NCBI GenBank assembly: GCA_030144725.1 | Contig: JASKMD010000029.1 | Location: forward strand, 17,509,746-17,573,745 | From: Haematococcus lacustris | Lineage: Eukaryota > Chlorophyta > Chlorophyceae > Chlamydomonadales > Haematococcaceae | Direction: 5' to 3' | Length of the DNA: 64,000 bases | Shown here: positions 1 to 11,900 of the stretch, piece by piece | Layout of the letters: each line of letters starts with the position of its first letter | Position numbering within the stretch: the stretch's first letter is position 1 | Made by a program: the position numbers and the translations under genes | Notes under the pieces: model-generated | Told to the model about the DNA's origin: nothing | What the model saw: only the letters and a program-made list of their open reading frames with translations | Database searches by the model: none

Positions 1-455
1 CTTGGTAGGGTCAAGATTGGGAAAGGTAAGGAATGAATCTTACAATTGTGCATTGCCCCATGTGTCCATGCAGGTGGCTGCGGCCAGTGTACAGCGAGGC
101 AAAGCGCTCCCAAGTCAGGGGCTTGATGAGCTCAACAAGCTACAACATCAGGTAAGCACTGACCAGACACTGCACATGTACATGGCTGCAACATATCCCA
201 CATGAGGTGACACATGACATGGCACATGGCTTGACTCAATGCATTTTCCACACCATGTGCAGGTTCTATGACCGGGACGTGTCAGCCGCGCTAAACATCC
301 GCCGCTGCGCAGTTGGCCCAGGCCCACGCCCCACCGAGCTGTGCTACTGGGACGGCCGCCCAGCCATGCCAAAGCTAGGCAGGCCAGGCCAGGAGTGGGT
401 GTACTTGCGTGACAAGGCCCTGTTGCGTAAGTGGCGGCGCAAGTGGCGGCAATAG
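1..455 (+). pseudogene. Fanzor-like nuclease, C-terminal remnant (family 1)
   Basis: This is the last part of a Fanzor (eukaryotic TnpB relative) protein, a class of RNA-guided DNA nucleases carried by mobile elements. Two exons can be read: 74-151 and 263-455, joined across a GT-AG intron so that the frame gives RGLMSS followed by RFYDRDVSAALNIRR. The RD-x-x-A-A-x-N core is the third RuvC motif of TnpB/Fanzor enzymes. The protein ends in a basic tail (KWRRKWRQ) at a TAG at 453-455. The two Cys knuckles expected just before this motif are not both present. The upstream nuclease half would lie left of the window, so intactness cannot be judged. A second family 1 copy is at 19488-20330 on the other strand. 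Family assignment is by motif; the mobile role is inferred. Confidence 0.65.
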
Positions 456-495
456 CCAGCTACAGCAATACAACCCAAGAAACCAAGATACCAAA

Positions 496-551
496 CCCCT
501 CACGAAGGGGATGTGTGTGAGTAAGAGCTATAGAGTAGGGTAGAGCTCTTA
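496..551 (+). ncRNA. Two hairpins just 3' of a Fanzor-like ORF (guide-RNA candidate)
   Basis: Forty bases after the stop of the family 1 remnant there is a short hairpin, CCCCT (496-500) with AGGGG (506-510), then a longer one, TAAGAGCT (522-529) with AGCTCTTA (544-551). The same two-hairpin layout follows the other family 1 copy with a different second stem. TnpB/Fanzor guide RNAs (omega RNAs) are made from the 3' end of the nuclease gene, so position and pairing fit. Expression and guide use are inference. Confidence 0.4.
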
Positions 552-835
552 CTAGTAGTAGCCTGGAGGCACACACACCAGAAGGCTGAGCTGAAGTGGG
601 CATTAGGCACACTGTCAGTAGCCTTTACAACAGCGATCTCGCAGCCTGTGTTTGATTACAACTCATGCTTTATTTTGGGGTTGCATGAGGGCTGTAGGGA
701 TTAAAACTTGTGAAGAGCATAGGGACGGCCTGATGTGAAGTGCAGCGAAGGAAGGTACAACCTAAAGGTACGAGCTACCAGAACTAGCTTCAACGTCCAT
801 CGACAGGTCTGTCACAACAATAGACGACAACAAAG

Positions 836-3800
836 ATGTTTAGGAAGGTACAGTCCAAAGACCGGCTGGAGGCAGTAGATGCATTGGCCCCAGTCATCGG
901 CGCAAGGCGCGGTGTACCGTTACCCCTGCTCGTCATCGTACTTCTCCTTGTCGGCCTCGCCATTATCTTGGGTCGGGACCAGCTAATGGGCAATGCCGCT
1001 ATTATGGTTGCCATGGCGTCAACCACCCTGGCAAGACTCCAGGTATGAAGTCCTTGCTTTCAGTGAAACACATAAGGTATTGTGCCAAGGGGGGAAATGC
1101 TATCCTCAGCTGAAGCATTTAACCGACCTCTCGTGCACCCTTCCTGATTCCAGGACAAAGCATCCTCAGCCCCTACAAGTAGCAATGTTGAGCCACGCCT
1201 CATCACATCCCTCCTCCTGCCAGACGGTAGCAACTTTGACGTAAGTACATGGCACATAGTAGGCTAAGTACGTAAGCAAAAGTTGATAAGTACAATCATC
1301 ACCAGAACCCCATTCCTACCTACCATATGAGTGTCCATAAACACGGTAGAACCTTATGGGCGCAATTAGGCATAGCTGTGCATAGAGGGCCACGTTAGTA
1401 GGCATGTTCCACGTGGTGCACTTGCTCCCATGCATCTCACACCACATCACAGTTTTGCAAGCCTGCATCTTGTGTCTGCACGAGCTTGAACATGCCTAAC
1501 CATGGCTGCTGTTGTTACCTCCTGTTGCTTCTGGGCAGATACTCGATGAGCCGCTGCCTGCGGACTGCTACGCTCAAAAGCACGCAGGCAAGGATAGCTA
1601 CACCCCAGCCCATGCAGTGGAGATAATGTGCAAGCACGCATATACATAAACAGGAGCAGAAAGAAAGAAGAAAGAAATGGAAAGGAAGAAACCTACGCAA
1701 ATCTATGCAAATTCAGCATCCGCCGAAGCCGACTTAGGCCACTCGCCCATGGAGTGTGGGGGGGACCGTCCCCTTCCCTTGCGAGTCACAGAGCTACAGC
1801 ACCTTGGCCCTCAACCTAAAGCCTTCATTGCCACAGTACACTAAGCGTGGACCACTACAGATTGGTGTTCTTGTCTGTGTGGAGTTCCCATGCACATGGC
1901 ATACACATGGCATACACATGGGCATGGTCGCCTACCACCTACACTATTGCCTGACCCAGAGGGCTATGATGTAGAGTTGGCATGGCAAACATGCACTAAC
2001 TGCAAGCTGATGACAGCTCAATAGGGGGCACACTCTACTGTGCCACAGCAGGCTGCTGCTGCTGCTGTTGGGTCTTGGGTGGCTTGTCTCGCAGCCGCTC
2101 GTACCCCAGCCCTGGGTACTCCTTGCCCTTGGCTGGTAGCTTCCCCTGCTCTGGCCACTAGCACAGCTCCAGTGGGCGCCACTTGGCCTCCCCAATGTGC
2201 TGCATGTTCAATGCTGCATTGCAGTCCCTATCCACCCACCTGCCTGGCTGTGGTGCTAGCTTTGCCTTGGCAGCCTTGCCCTGGGCCTTGCCTCTGCCCT
2301 TGGTGGGCTGGGTGGGCTCAGCTGCCTGCTCAGCCTTGGTGCGCTTGCTGCGCTTGGCTGGAGGGGGAGTGCTGGGCCCTGGCTATGAGGCTTCTGGCTG
2401 TGTGGCTGCCTGGCTGCTGCATGGGGCCTGTGGGGGTTCGCGGGGGGCCACTACCGGGCACCACATCAGGCCCCGTACTGGCTGGTCACGCTGCTGGCTC
2501 CAGGCTGGGTCTGGCTCTTGCCTACACTGCCATGGCCTGCACACCACACAGCATAGATGGCTTCACCCCAGGCGCACTAGCTCACCTCGGGCATACCACC
2601 TCATACCTGCTCATACCAGTGTGTCACTCCTCCACATCACTCTCGCACCACCAGGCGGCAGTAGCAACCTTAGCCCAGCCTCTAGCTTGACACCTAGCTT
2701 AAGGCCCAAGCTGTCATGATCACAAGCCGCTGGGCACCTGGACCTGGCAAGCTCTGCTGCCTGCCTGCCATTGCTTGCATGCCTGCCATTGCTTGCCTGC
2801 TTGCGCCTGGTTCATCTGCTCCCCAACTCACTGCCTGCCTGGATGCTATCTGACAGATTATGATGGGGACGCAGTGCGCTGGGGCCTGGGCAACAAAGCT
2901 CACAGTGCAGCTGGGTGCTGCGCCCAGTGCAAAGCCCACAGGGGCAAACCAAGGTGCAACGTCTGGGTGTGGTGTGGTGAGCCGGGCTGGCAGGGGCAGT
3001 GTCACCTTCATCAAACACAGAGCTCAGACACGAGCCTGGCGCCAACAAGAGCTTGGCAGTTGGAGCTTGGCCAGTCACCAGAAACTGACAAGGCGTGAGC
3101 CATTTTGTGTGGTGCTTGCTGCCCGGCCCCACTCATACTGTCTGCCTGCCTAACCTCTACCCCAGACAAGCTGGGTCACGTATGGGGTGGCGTACCTCCA
3201 CAACTACAGGCCACAGTGACTGGGAGGAGGCAGGGAAGAGGGCGTGTCCCAACCTATGTGGTTGTCTGTGTTCCTAAGGAATCCTTCCTGATCTAAACCC
3301 TAACCCTAACCCCAACCCTGGCCCTGCCAGGGCCCACACAGTGGCAGCGTGACTGGCTGCCACCACCCTGCATGCAAGGGCTGCCTGGGGCACCATGCAA
3401 TGCGCCAGATCCCTGTGAGTCAGCCTGAAGCTGAGGTCAGGACCGCCAGTGCCACGCCTCTGCTGTGCAGGTGACCCCAGTGGTGTGTGCTGGACCATGG
3501 ACATCCACAACCACACCACAGGTGAGTGAGAGGAAAGTGATGGTGTGAGAGCCAAGTGTTGCGAGTGTGACATTTGCTACCGACAGGCACACAGTGTGCT
3601 TGGATGGTGATGTGGCATTGTATATGCATGGCAGTGCTGCCAGGGTGGGCTTAGCCAGCACCTTTTCAAGATGGGGGCAGCAGGGTTATTGTCATGAGCT
3701 GGGTGCCATCTGGACACATTGGGACGCACTGGATGCTTCAGGATAGCCCTAGTAATGTTGCAGAGGGCCTGTCAGCAGGGTGACATGAAACCAGGCGTGC

Positions 3801-4724
3801 TCACCCACACCAGTGCGGACCTTTTGAACCTGTTTTGTGTCCTATCCTTTGAAAATGCCCTGCTGGCACACGTCAGAGAAGCCAGAAGCGCCAGAAGTGG
3901 CGCACGGTTCCTTAGCGCATGCCCTATGACTCATGCACTGTCCCACCCTTCATGGGGACCAGGCCATAGAGTGTATGGCAATGCAAAGGAAGAGGCCAGC
4001 CCTTGCATAGCTTGCCATTAGGACTACCATAGCCTCATCCGCATCCAGTGGCTCTGGCAACGGCAGGGCAGGGAGGTCTTGTTCATTGCCTCAAACACAA
4101 CGTGATGCAGGACACACAGACAAGGGCAAGACAAGGGTGTTCATGTTTGCTGTGTGTGATTTGCACACGACTGGAACAGCTGCAGCATTGCACAAGCTGG
4201 CGCGTTTTGTTGCCAGCTCAGCAGTGGGGCACGTGATGCCACGGCCAGGGCTGCCTCCCATCTGAGCCACAGCCACAGCCACGGCGTAATGCACTCACCC
4301 ACAGCGGTGGCTGACGTTGCTGCAGGTGACTGCTGGCTGAAGTACCAGGCAGGGTGGGACAACATCGTCGACCTCAAGAAGTCCAACCTGGTGAGCTGTG
4401 CCCATGCAGCCTGCTGACACCGCAACCCACAGGCCTGTGGGCAGCGCAGACAGCCGCCATGGGGTCAGAGGCATGAGCATGGCGCAACATACTCCCCCAC
4501 CCCACTCCGGCCCCCCTGCACTGTCCAGCTGGCAGCTGTGTGCTGTGTACAGCAGACTGTGAGGGGTGTTATGGTCGCCTCACCCACATCTTGTGTGTTG
4601 CCCAACGCAGAAAGTGAACCACCAAAACCAGTTCACGCCTGCCTTTCGAAAAGAACACAAGACTGCCCCACTGCTGGTGCCTTGGGTGGCCGGCCTGGTG
4701 CCCCAAGCTCGGCCGGCACCCTGA
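836..4724 (+). CDS. Membrane-anchored protein with PAN/Apple-like Cys-rich domain
   Basis: Exons I can join: 836-1042, 1154-1240, 1539-1616 (end uncertain), 2857-2976, 3471-3521, 4326-4390 and 4611-4724. The start MFRKVQSKDR is followed at about residues 28-45 by one hydrophobic segment (PLLVIVLLLVGLAIIL), so the protein is probably a type II membrane or secreted protein. The C-terminal half reads DYDGDAVRWGLGNK, AAGCCAQCKAH, CNVWVWCGDPSGVCW and GDCWLKYQ, the Cys/Trp pattern of the PAN/Apple-like domain common in plant and algal surface proteins. It ends VPWVAGLVPQARPAP. All junctions keep phase except that between the third and fourth exons: 1616 leaves phase 0, while 2857 needs one base from an earlier exon. 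An internally deleted Fanzor element (1795-2655) fills that intron, so an exon may be missing or disrupted. The biochemical function is unknown. Confidence 0.65.
1795..2655 (-). mobile_element. Internally deleted Fanzor element, family 2
   Basis: Read on the minus strand, this has a 5' end repeat (2655 to about 2572) shared with copies at 53.4, 57.2 and 57.6 kb, then jumps straight to the C-terminal third of a family 2 Fanzor protein (QQRDQPVRGLMWCPVVAP, then DRDCNAALNMQHIGEAKW), then a non-coding 3' tail. It lacks the RuvC-I and RuvC-II parts, and it carries in-frame TAG stops at the Glu of the linker and at the Tyr after LELC. It is therefore a dead, non-autonomous copy. It sits antisense in an intron of the PAN-domain gene. 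Confidence 0.65.
3297..3320. repeat. Short telomere-like CCCTAA tract
   Basis: Three to four degenerate CCCTAA units lie in an intron of the PAN-domain gene. A matching TTAGGG tract is at 54977-54993. Two or three units are too few to call a telomere scar with confidence. Confidence 0.4.
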
Positions 4725-5974
4725 CCATTACATGCGCTTCCATGACCAGCAGCCATACCAAGCTGGCAACACATAGCAAGGTGTGAACTCGTAGCAGCAT
4801 TACTTTAGGCTCGGGATCTCAACTGCGTTTAACCTGCCATGAGAGCCTGTGCCTCTTACTTCTAGTCATTATTGTCATGAGCTGTGTACCTTCCCATCTT
4901 CCATTCTTTGACATGTTGTCCAAACATGTACTCTGTCGCCATGATTTGTTTATTGTAAACACTGGCACTAGACCTGCCATGGCCTGGTCACTGCGATGTT
5001 CAGGATCTTAACCATTTGAACTGGCTGTCGCTGTCCATATCCTAGTGATTTGCATTACCTCCTCGCTGTTCGAGCTTCTCACAATGTCAACAATTAGTCA
5101 ACAAAAAATAACTCTTTCTCAGTTCCTGTAAATCCTCTTGATTAGTTTGTGGGCCATGGCATCCGTGCCGCCGATGCAGCCAGGATTGACTTCAGGATAT
5201 GGTCTCAAGAGCTAGATGCAGTGTCATATTGTTTGTAGTGAAGTTCACGGTTTGGGGTGAGTATTATACCCTGCGAGATGACTCAGCTTCTACTTATTAT
5301 ACAGGTCCTTAGGCCACAACATTTATAAGACGGCTGTCTTGTATGTTTTTCGGCACAAGCTCGTCGAACCGCTGTTTCTTGTCGGGAATCTTTTTTTCCA
5401 GTCTTGGGAATGCCAGCCAATAATATGGTAGAACCTCAGGGGCACACGCACACGGGCAACCGGTCGCGGCATCTCAATAAGTTGATTTCCAGTCCCACCG
5501 CACTTTGTGATGTAATTATAACGTAGACATTGCCACAGCTGATTGGATTTATGAGGACAAATCCAAAACGATGATCAAAATATGCACGCCTCCGCCTTGT
5601 GCTCATGTTCACCTTTGCTTGAGTACATAGCTATGGAGTGTGTTGCAGACAGTCCTGAAACCCAAGAGGGGGAGGGTGGCCAAGCAGCCCAGCGGCTAGC
5701 AGCTTGAGCAGCTTACATTATTGGCGACCATTGCTGTCAACAGGCAGGTTCTTGCGTCTGACATGGGCTGCACAACCCGGGCTGGCACTGGTCGCTGGGC
5801 TAGAGGTTGTTGCAATGGCAGGTGTGGCAATGGAAAGTATGTCTCACATGGATGGCAAGTACATGTAAGGGCCACGCATTATCATCAGCAGCAACAACAG
5901 CATTGTGCACATATGTGGCACTAAGGCAGCCGGTTATAATATTGCAGCACCCATCTGATGGCCCAAGTGCCTTG
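4725..5974. other. Spacer between two convergent gene ends
   Basis: No coding exon is visible. The stretch is more AT-rich than its surroundings and separates the 3' ends of the PAN-domain gene (+) and the coiled-coil gene (-). TGTAA, the usual green-algal polyadenylation signal, occurs on the plus strand at 4954-4958 and 5127-5131, about 230 and 400 bases past the PAN-gene stop. Its complement TTACA is at 5713-5717, about 260 bases past the stop of the coiled-coil gene. These are the likely 3'-end signals. Confidence 0.5.
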
Positions 5975-8900
5975 TCAATTCCACCGCTTGCCCATGCCAC
6001 CCAGCCGAGCATTTTCACGCTCAGCCTCTTGAAAACGATCCGGCAGTGGTGGCTTCACCTTTGACTTCGCCTTTGCAGACGACTTTGCCTTTTGACTTTT
6101 GATCTCAGCATGTTTAGACTGGAGCTGTGCATAAGAGCCATTCATGACCGCCGCCTCGTCACTGTGCTGCCCCGCTGCCGAGGGCTGTTGAGCCGGGAAG
6201 TCTGGACTATTTGCCTCCCTCCCAGTGAGAGCACCCTCGCCCAGCCCACCGGCACTGAGCGCCTGCATCAGGGTGCCCTGGCCTCGCATGTACATGGGGC
6301 TTGAACTGCCGTCATTGAGCTCTTGAGGCGGCATGCTGCTAGCTTCGCCATAGGGCTGCATCCTTTGCTGGTGGTGCACCCCTTGGTGCTGCATGTGTTG
6401 TGCATGCACCCCTGGTGGCTGTGCCTGGTAGGTGGGTTGCAGAGGGGGCGCTGCATGCATTGGTAGGTGTAGCATCTGGTGCTGCAACTGCGGGAAGCGC
6501 TGCATGCCTTGCTGCAATGGAGGTAAGAACGATTGTTGTTGTTGCTGCTGCTGCTGTTGCTGCTGCTGTAGCTGCTGCTGCTGCTGCTGCATTGCTCCAT
6601 ACTCTAGATGTTGCTGCTGCATTGCTGCTGCTCCATACTGCTGCTGCATCGCATTGTAGGCTGCACCTGCCATCATGTTGTGTTGAGGCGCACCAGACAT
6701 GGGCTTGAGAGGAGGCAGCTTGGGGCCCCATGCTTGCATGGGGGGCCCTGGTTGGCCATACCCCGCCATGCCCCTTTGCGGCTGGGAGGCCTGCTGCTGC
6801 TGCTGCTGCTGTAGCATCGGAAGTGGTAGTCCTTTTGCCCCTGCTGCCATGCCTGCCTTGAATGCCTCTCCAAGCTGACCCATCATCATCCCGGGTTGCC
6901 CCAGGGGTCCCATGAGCATGCCTGGGTGCATGGCTTGCGCTCCCATGCTGGGCAGCATGGACATCATGCGCTGGTTACTGGCAATGGCACCACTCAGCTC
7001 AATGCCTCGCTCCCGTCCAATGTGCAGCTTGTCAAGTAGGCGATCCATCTTCTCCCTGGTGCCCTCCATCTCTTTCTTCCGCTCGAGCACCTAGACCCAG
7101 GCAGGCAGTGAGGTATCAGCAGTGAGGTATCAGCGAGGTGGCAGTGAGGTGGCAGTGAGAACTGGGCAGAAATCACGCCAGTGTAGCCTCCAATGTTATG
7201 TAGTCACTGCCAAGTGAGGGTGGGTCCATGGCATGTGCTTCACGCCATGCAGAGGTCAGCATGCATACACAACTTTTACGTGCTGCTGAAAAGTCACCCA
7301 TGTTTCAACCAAACATCACACACCCTGACCCTCTGGTAGCCAAGCTGCCACATGAGCCGGGCGATCATCATGACGGCCTGCTAGGCCCACTGCCAAACCA
7401 TGGTCAGAAGTCAGCCAAGCACGGGTGGTAGCAATGGTGCCCAGATCAAGGCCGTCACGGCAATGGAGCAGGCATGTTGCCAGGTGGGGCAGAGGCCTAC
7501 GCGGCCTGAGAAGCCAGCGCCAAGGTAGAGCTAGTTAGTGGAGCTTGCACCAGCCAGGTCAGCTCAACCTATCATGACGAATACGTTTGCAAGCAGCTGG
7601 AGGGGAGAAGGTGGGACGCAGCCTGCTTCTAAGGTGAAGACAATGGTGTGTGAGACTCGCTTGTGTGTGTGGCTGAGTGTGTATGGCTAGCTGTGACCAC
7701 CCAGCCTGAAGCCAGCAGCACGACAAGGCAGCACGCAGCCAGATGTGCTGCTCCCATGCAAGCTCTCACCTGAGCCTGCTTCGGCTGCTAAGGCTGGCCA
7801 GGCTCACCACTTCACCAGGTGGGCATGTAAGCTTGTGCACACAGCGCATTAGCCCACCAACTGGTCATCAGCACTGAAACCTGAAGCTCTAATCCCAACA
7901 AAGTTAGGCTGCCAGAAAGTGCAGTCAATATGTGGGCCTGAACACCGTCTCAATCCAGGAAGCCTGAGGCCGTCCAGTGCAGTCTGCGTCTGCTGTGCTG
8001 CTGCTGCCACGAGCCCCTGCTGCCCTGTACCCCCCGGAAGTGATGGCACCACACAGCAGTGGTGCCCGCTGAGGGCGGCATGAGCTGCTGCCCTGTTGGC
8101 CCTGTTGCCCCTCCAGCAGCAAGAGCAGCCCAGCAGCAGCCCCAGGTGCAGCAGCAGCACTGCTGTGTGGGGACTCCCCCATGTGCTGGGACTCCCCCGC
8201 ATCTGCAAGGCCCTAGCCTAGACACGTGAGTTTGAGTTCAACCCAGCCACTCAGATTGGGGTGGGCATTGACCCTGGCGTTACCCAGGCAGTCAGCGCAG
8301 GGATCCGGAGTAGCAGCTGGTACTCCCGCCGTGACACCGAGCGGTGGCTGGCTCCAATCAAGCCCCACCTCCAGCATCTGGCAGCAGCAAGTTCAGCCTG
8401 GTGGCCAACCTGAAGCACATCAGCATCCCCTGGCCACGCGGACGCGGTGTGGGAGGTGTACCTGGACCCCAAGTGGGCAAGGCAGCGGCTGAGGCTGTAT
8501 GGAGCCTACGTTGCCTTGGCTGTAACAATGCTGGGGTCCTACTGCTGCCTCGCATCACATCATTCCAGACAATGCCACCAGCTGTGGGGCTGTGAGGCAT
8601 GAAAAAGTCATCGGGGTGCGCCAACGGTGGACCAGGCATTGTTGAGCCAAGAACAAGGGTCTAGGTGAAGTTACCTGTCTGGTAGGAAAGGACAGCCTGA
8701 CACGACTCCCCAACAGGCCGCTGCCATGTGGACAGTGACATGCACTGCTTGGCAACGCCCTGACTGCGGGTCTACAAGGTCCCTGAGGTGGGTTCAGTAG
8801 GGCCCCATGCAGCCAGCCAGCCACACAGCCCACACCCACAGGGCCTGGGCCCAACACTCCCCCACCAGCCAAGCGCATTCAAGCACACTGAGGCTGAGCA

Positions 8901-11900
8901 GGCAGCCAAGGCACACAGCTTACTGAGGGCACAGGCAGGAGTAATGGCAAGGCTGTCAAAAACAAACCCCACAGCAGACAGGCAGGTGGGTAAACTGGGA
9001 TTCTAATGCAGCACTGAACACGCAGCGCATTGGTGGAAGCATATAACACCCATTGGAGCTGTGCTGGTGGGTGGAGCAGATGAAGCTGTCTGCTTAAGGA
9101 AGAGAGTGCCCAGGCCTTGGCTACAAGTGGCTGCGAGACTGCCCACCTCAGGCCCAGCAGGAGCAGGAGCCTGTGGCACGGTGACGTGTGTCTCGCCATG
9201 AGCTGTGTCAGATGACACCAGTGCTTGTTTGTCGTGCCAAATTGCCTAGCTGCTGCGCTGGGGGTTCAGGCAACAGCACAGGGGGTACCGACAAGCTGCC
9301 AGCTGCCAGGCACCACCACCACCAGCCTGGCCAGCACAGCACAGGGGGTGGGCACCAGTGATGGGCGATTGGGTAATAATGTAATAAGTCGGTAATACTC
9401 CAACGCCAAAAACGGTAATAAGTCGAAAAAGTGGTCCTCAAAATGAGTGAACTTTATTACTTCGGTAATAGCTGCGCCCGTCTGGTACTCCGCTTATTAC
9501 TTATCCCCCAACAATGTATCCCATCTTCTGCAAACCCCAAAGCGGGCGGCTGCCCACCACAACCGAACATCCATCGCAGAACAACCACATAGAACCCACT
9601 AGGGCACAACCACATAGGACCCATTAGGGCTATGATGTTGGGCTGCAGCCCAGCCTGTTGCATGCTGACCCAATAGGGCTATGGTGTTGGGCTAATTTTG
9701 CATCCAGGTCTACAATCTCAGGTCTGCTGTACGGCCAATAAAGTAATAAAAAATCCCTGTTTTGGTGTTTGGTGGAGTAATACGTCTTTGGCGAATCGCC
9801 CATCACTGGTGGGCACCCGCAGACGCAGGGCCCAGGCTGCGGACAGTGTATCACATAGTGTGTCCTGTGGCTGGTAAATCAAGTCAAGGACCTGTGGATG
9901 GCGACTTCTGCCCATGTTGCCATGTTTGGCAACAGACGGCGGCAGCCACGCCTCCTGCAGCCAGGTGCACAGGGTGAGTGGCTGGGTCAGGAGGAAGCCG
10001 AGCCAAGCCAAATCAAGCCAGAACCCCTCCCTGCAAGCATTGCATGCTGCATACAGGACATGCATTGCTAAACCAGAACAAGATGAAGCCATGCTAGGCA
10101 GGTGGGACAATGGCCAGCCAAAGCATTGTAACCCCGGACATGATGACTTCAGTGTGATGCCTCTGCGCATAGCTGAAGAGCTCAAGACTCAGGGAGGACA
10201 AGGCTGGCAGTGCATAAGGTGGCTGGCTGCCATAGACATGGCATCATGGGTGGCACATGTCATGGGTGCCGTGCTGTGCCATGCCGTGGTCATATACTGG
10301 GACTGTATCGTGGCCGGTGAGGTGGAGCTGGGCGGACAAACAAGATAAAATGATAAGAGTAACCAACAACAATCCGAGTACCTGTGCGCATCAAGCTTAC
10401 CACATGGACACATCACCCCTTGCAACATATGTGTTGCACTTTAGCAAAACCACGCCCATGCTTTCATGTTGTGCAGTCTTCACGTTTACTTTCCATGCAT
10501 CCTGCGCTTCTGCTTTCACATCACCTGACTTGGTGTGAATTCCAAGCTGATGCTTGTGCCTTGCCACTGACCAGGGGTCTCAATAACGCCCTGATGAAGG
10601 AGGTGCTGCCCTCACCTCATTCTTTGCCTCTGTCACGGCATTGGCAGTCAGCGCAGCCTGCTGCCGCCACTTCTCCATCTCCTCGCTCATGAGCATGCTG
10701 CGATATGCCATTTCCTCTCGCATGCGCTCCTGCAGCCACAACCAGGCAAACCTAGGCCTGCGACCATGAGCTCGCTGGCCTTGTGCATAGCTGGCCTTGT
10801 GCCAAGCAGGTGGTGCCACTGCACCTACGGACCAAACACCGTCCAAACCCTACAAACCCACTTTCCCAAGCCCCCACGCAGCCAGGTGACCACACAGCCA
10901 CCAGCCTCAGAGCCTGGACCCAGCACTCCCCCACCTGCCTAGCGCCTCCAGGCTGAGCAGGCAACGAAAACCCACCCAGCCCACCAAGGGCAGGGGTCAG
11001 GCCCAAGGCGTAGCTGACAAGGGATGGCTGGACGGCGCGACATGGCCAGGTGCGCACGGGGTGCGCCAGGTGCGCCAGGTCCGCATACCGTCCCAGCCTT
11101 GAGTGTCCCGGCCTTGTGTATTATCCACAATCACGATCTCAATATTTGTTTTAAAAATGCCTCGCTGCAGGTCACTCAAGTGCCGAATGGCTCTATGTTA
11201 CGAGGCTGCAAGAAAACCAGGCGCAAGTTGATGGCAAACCTCCAGCTCAGGGTAGAAATCCCAGCGGCAGGGCAGGGTACCGCACCAGCCGGGTCAGCTT
11301 AGCAGTACAAGGCCAGCAGCCCTGTGAGGAGGAGCTGGACCATGAGCAGCCCACCAGGCGTGCAGACTGGAAGCCCCCAGCAGGGCAGGTGGAACACCGC
11401 CTGCTGCACCCACCCTGGAACCAGCAGCGTGACCAGCCAGTGCGGGGCCTGATGTCGTGCCCGGTAGTGGCCCCCCGCAAGCCGCCACAGGATCCGAGCC
11501 AGGGCCCAGCACTCCCCAGCCAGCCAAGCGCAGCAAGCGCAGCATGCGCACCAAGGCTGAGCAGGGCAAGTCTGCCAAGGCAAAGCCAGCACCACAGCCA
11601 GGCGGGTGGCTGGACAGGGACTGCAATGCAGCGCTGAACATGCAGCGCATTGGGAAGGCCAAGTGGCGCCCACTGGAGCTGTGCTACTGGCCAGAGCAGG
11701 GGAAGCTGCCAGCCAAGGGCAAGGAGTACCCTGGCCTGGGGTACAAGCGGCTGCGAGACAAGCCACCCAAGGCCCAGCAGCAGCAGCAGCAGGAGCCTGC
11801 TGAGGCACAGTAATGTGTGCCCCCTCTTTGTTGAGCTGTCATCAGCTTGCAATTAGTGCATGTTTTGTCATGCCAACTCTACATCATAGCCCTCGGGTCA

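Noticed and set aside
3297..3320. Evidence for chromosome-end fusion
   Set aside because: Only three to four degenerate units; insufficient.
9914..10348. 144-codon plus-strand frame with some protein-like text (MPLRIAEELKTQGGQGW)
   Set aside because: It lies within a coiled-coil-gene intron, has no recognisable family and no second exon; too weak to list as a gene.
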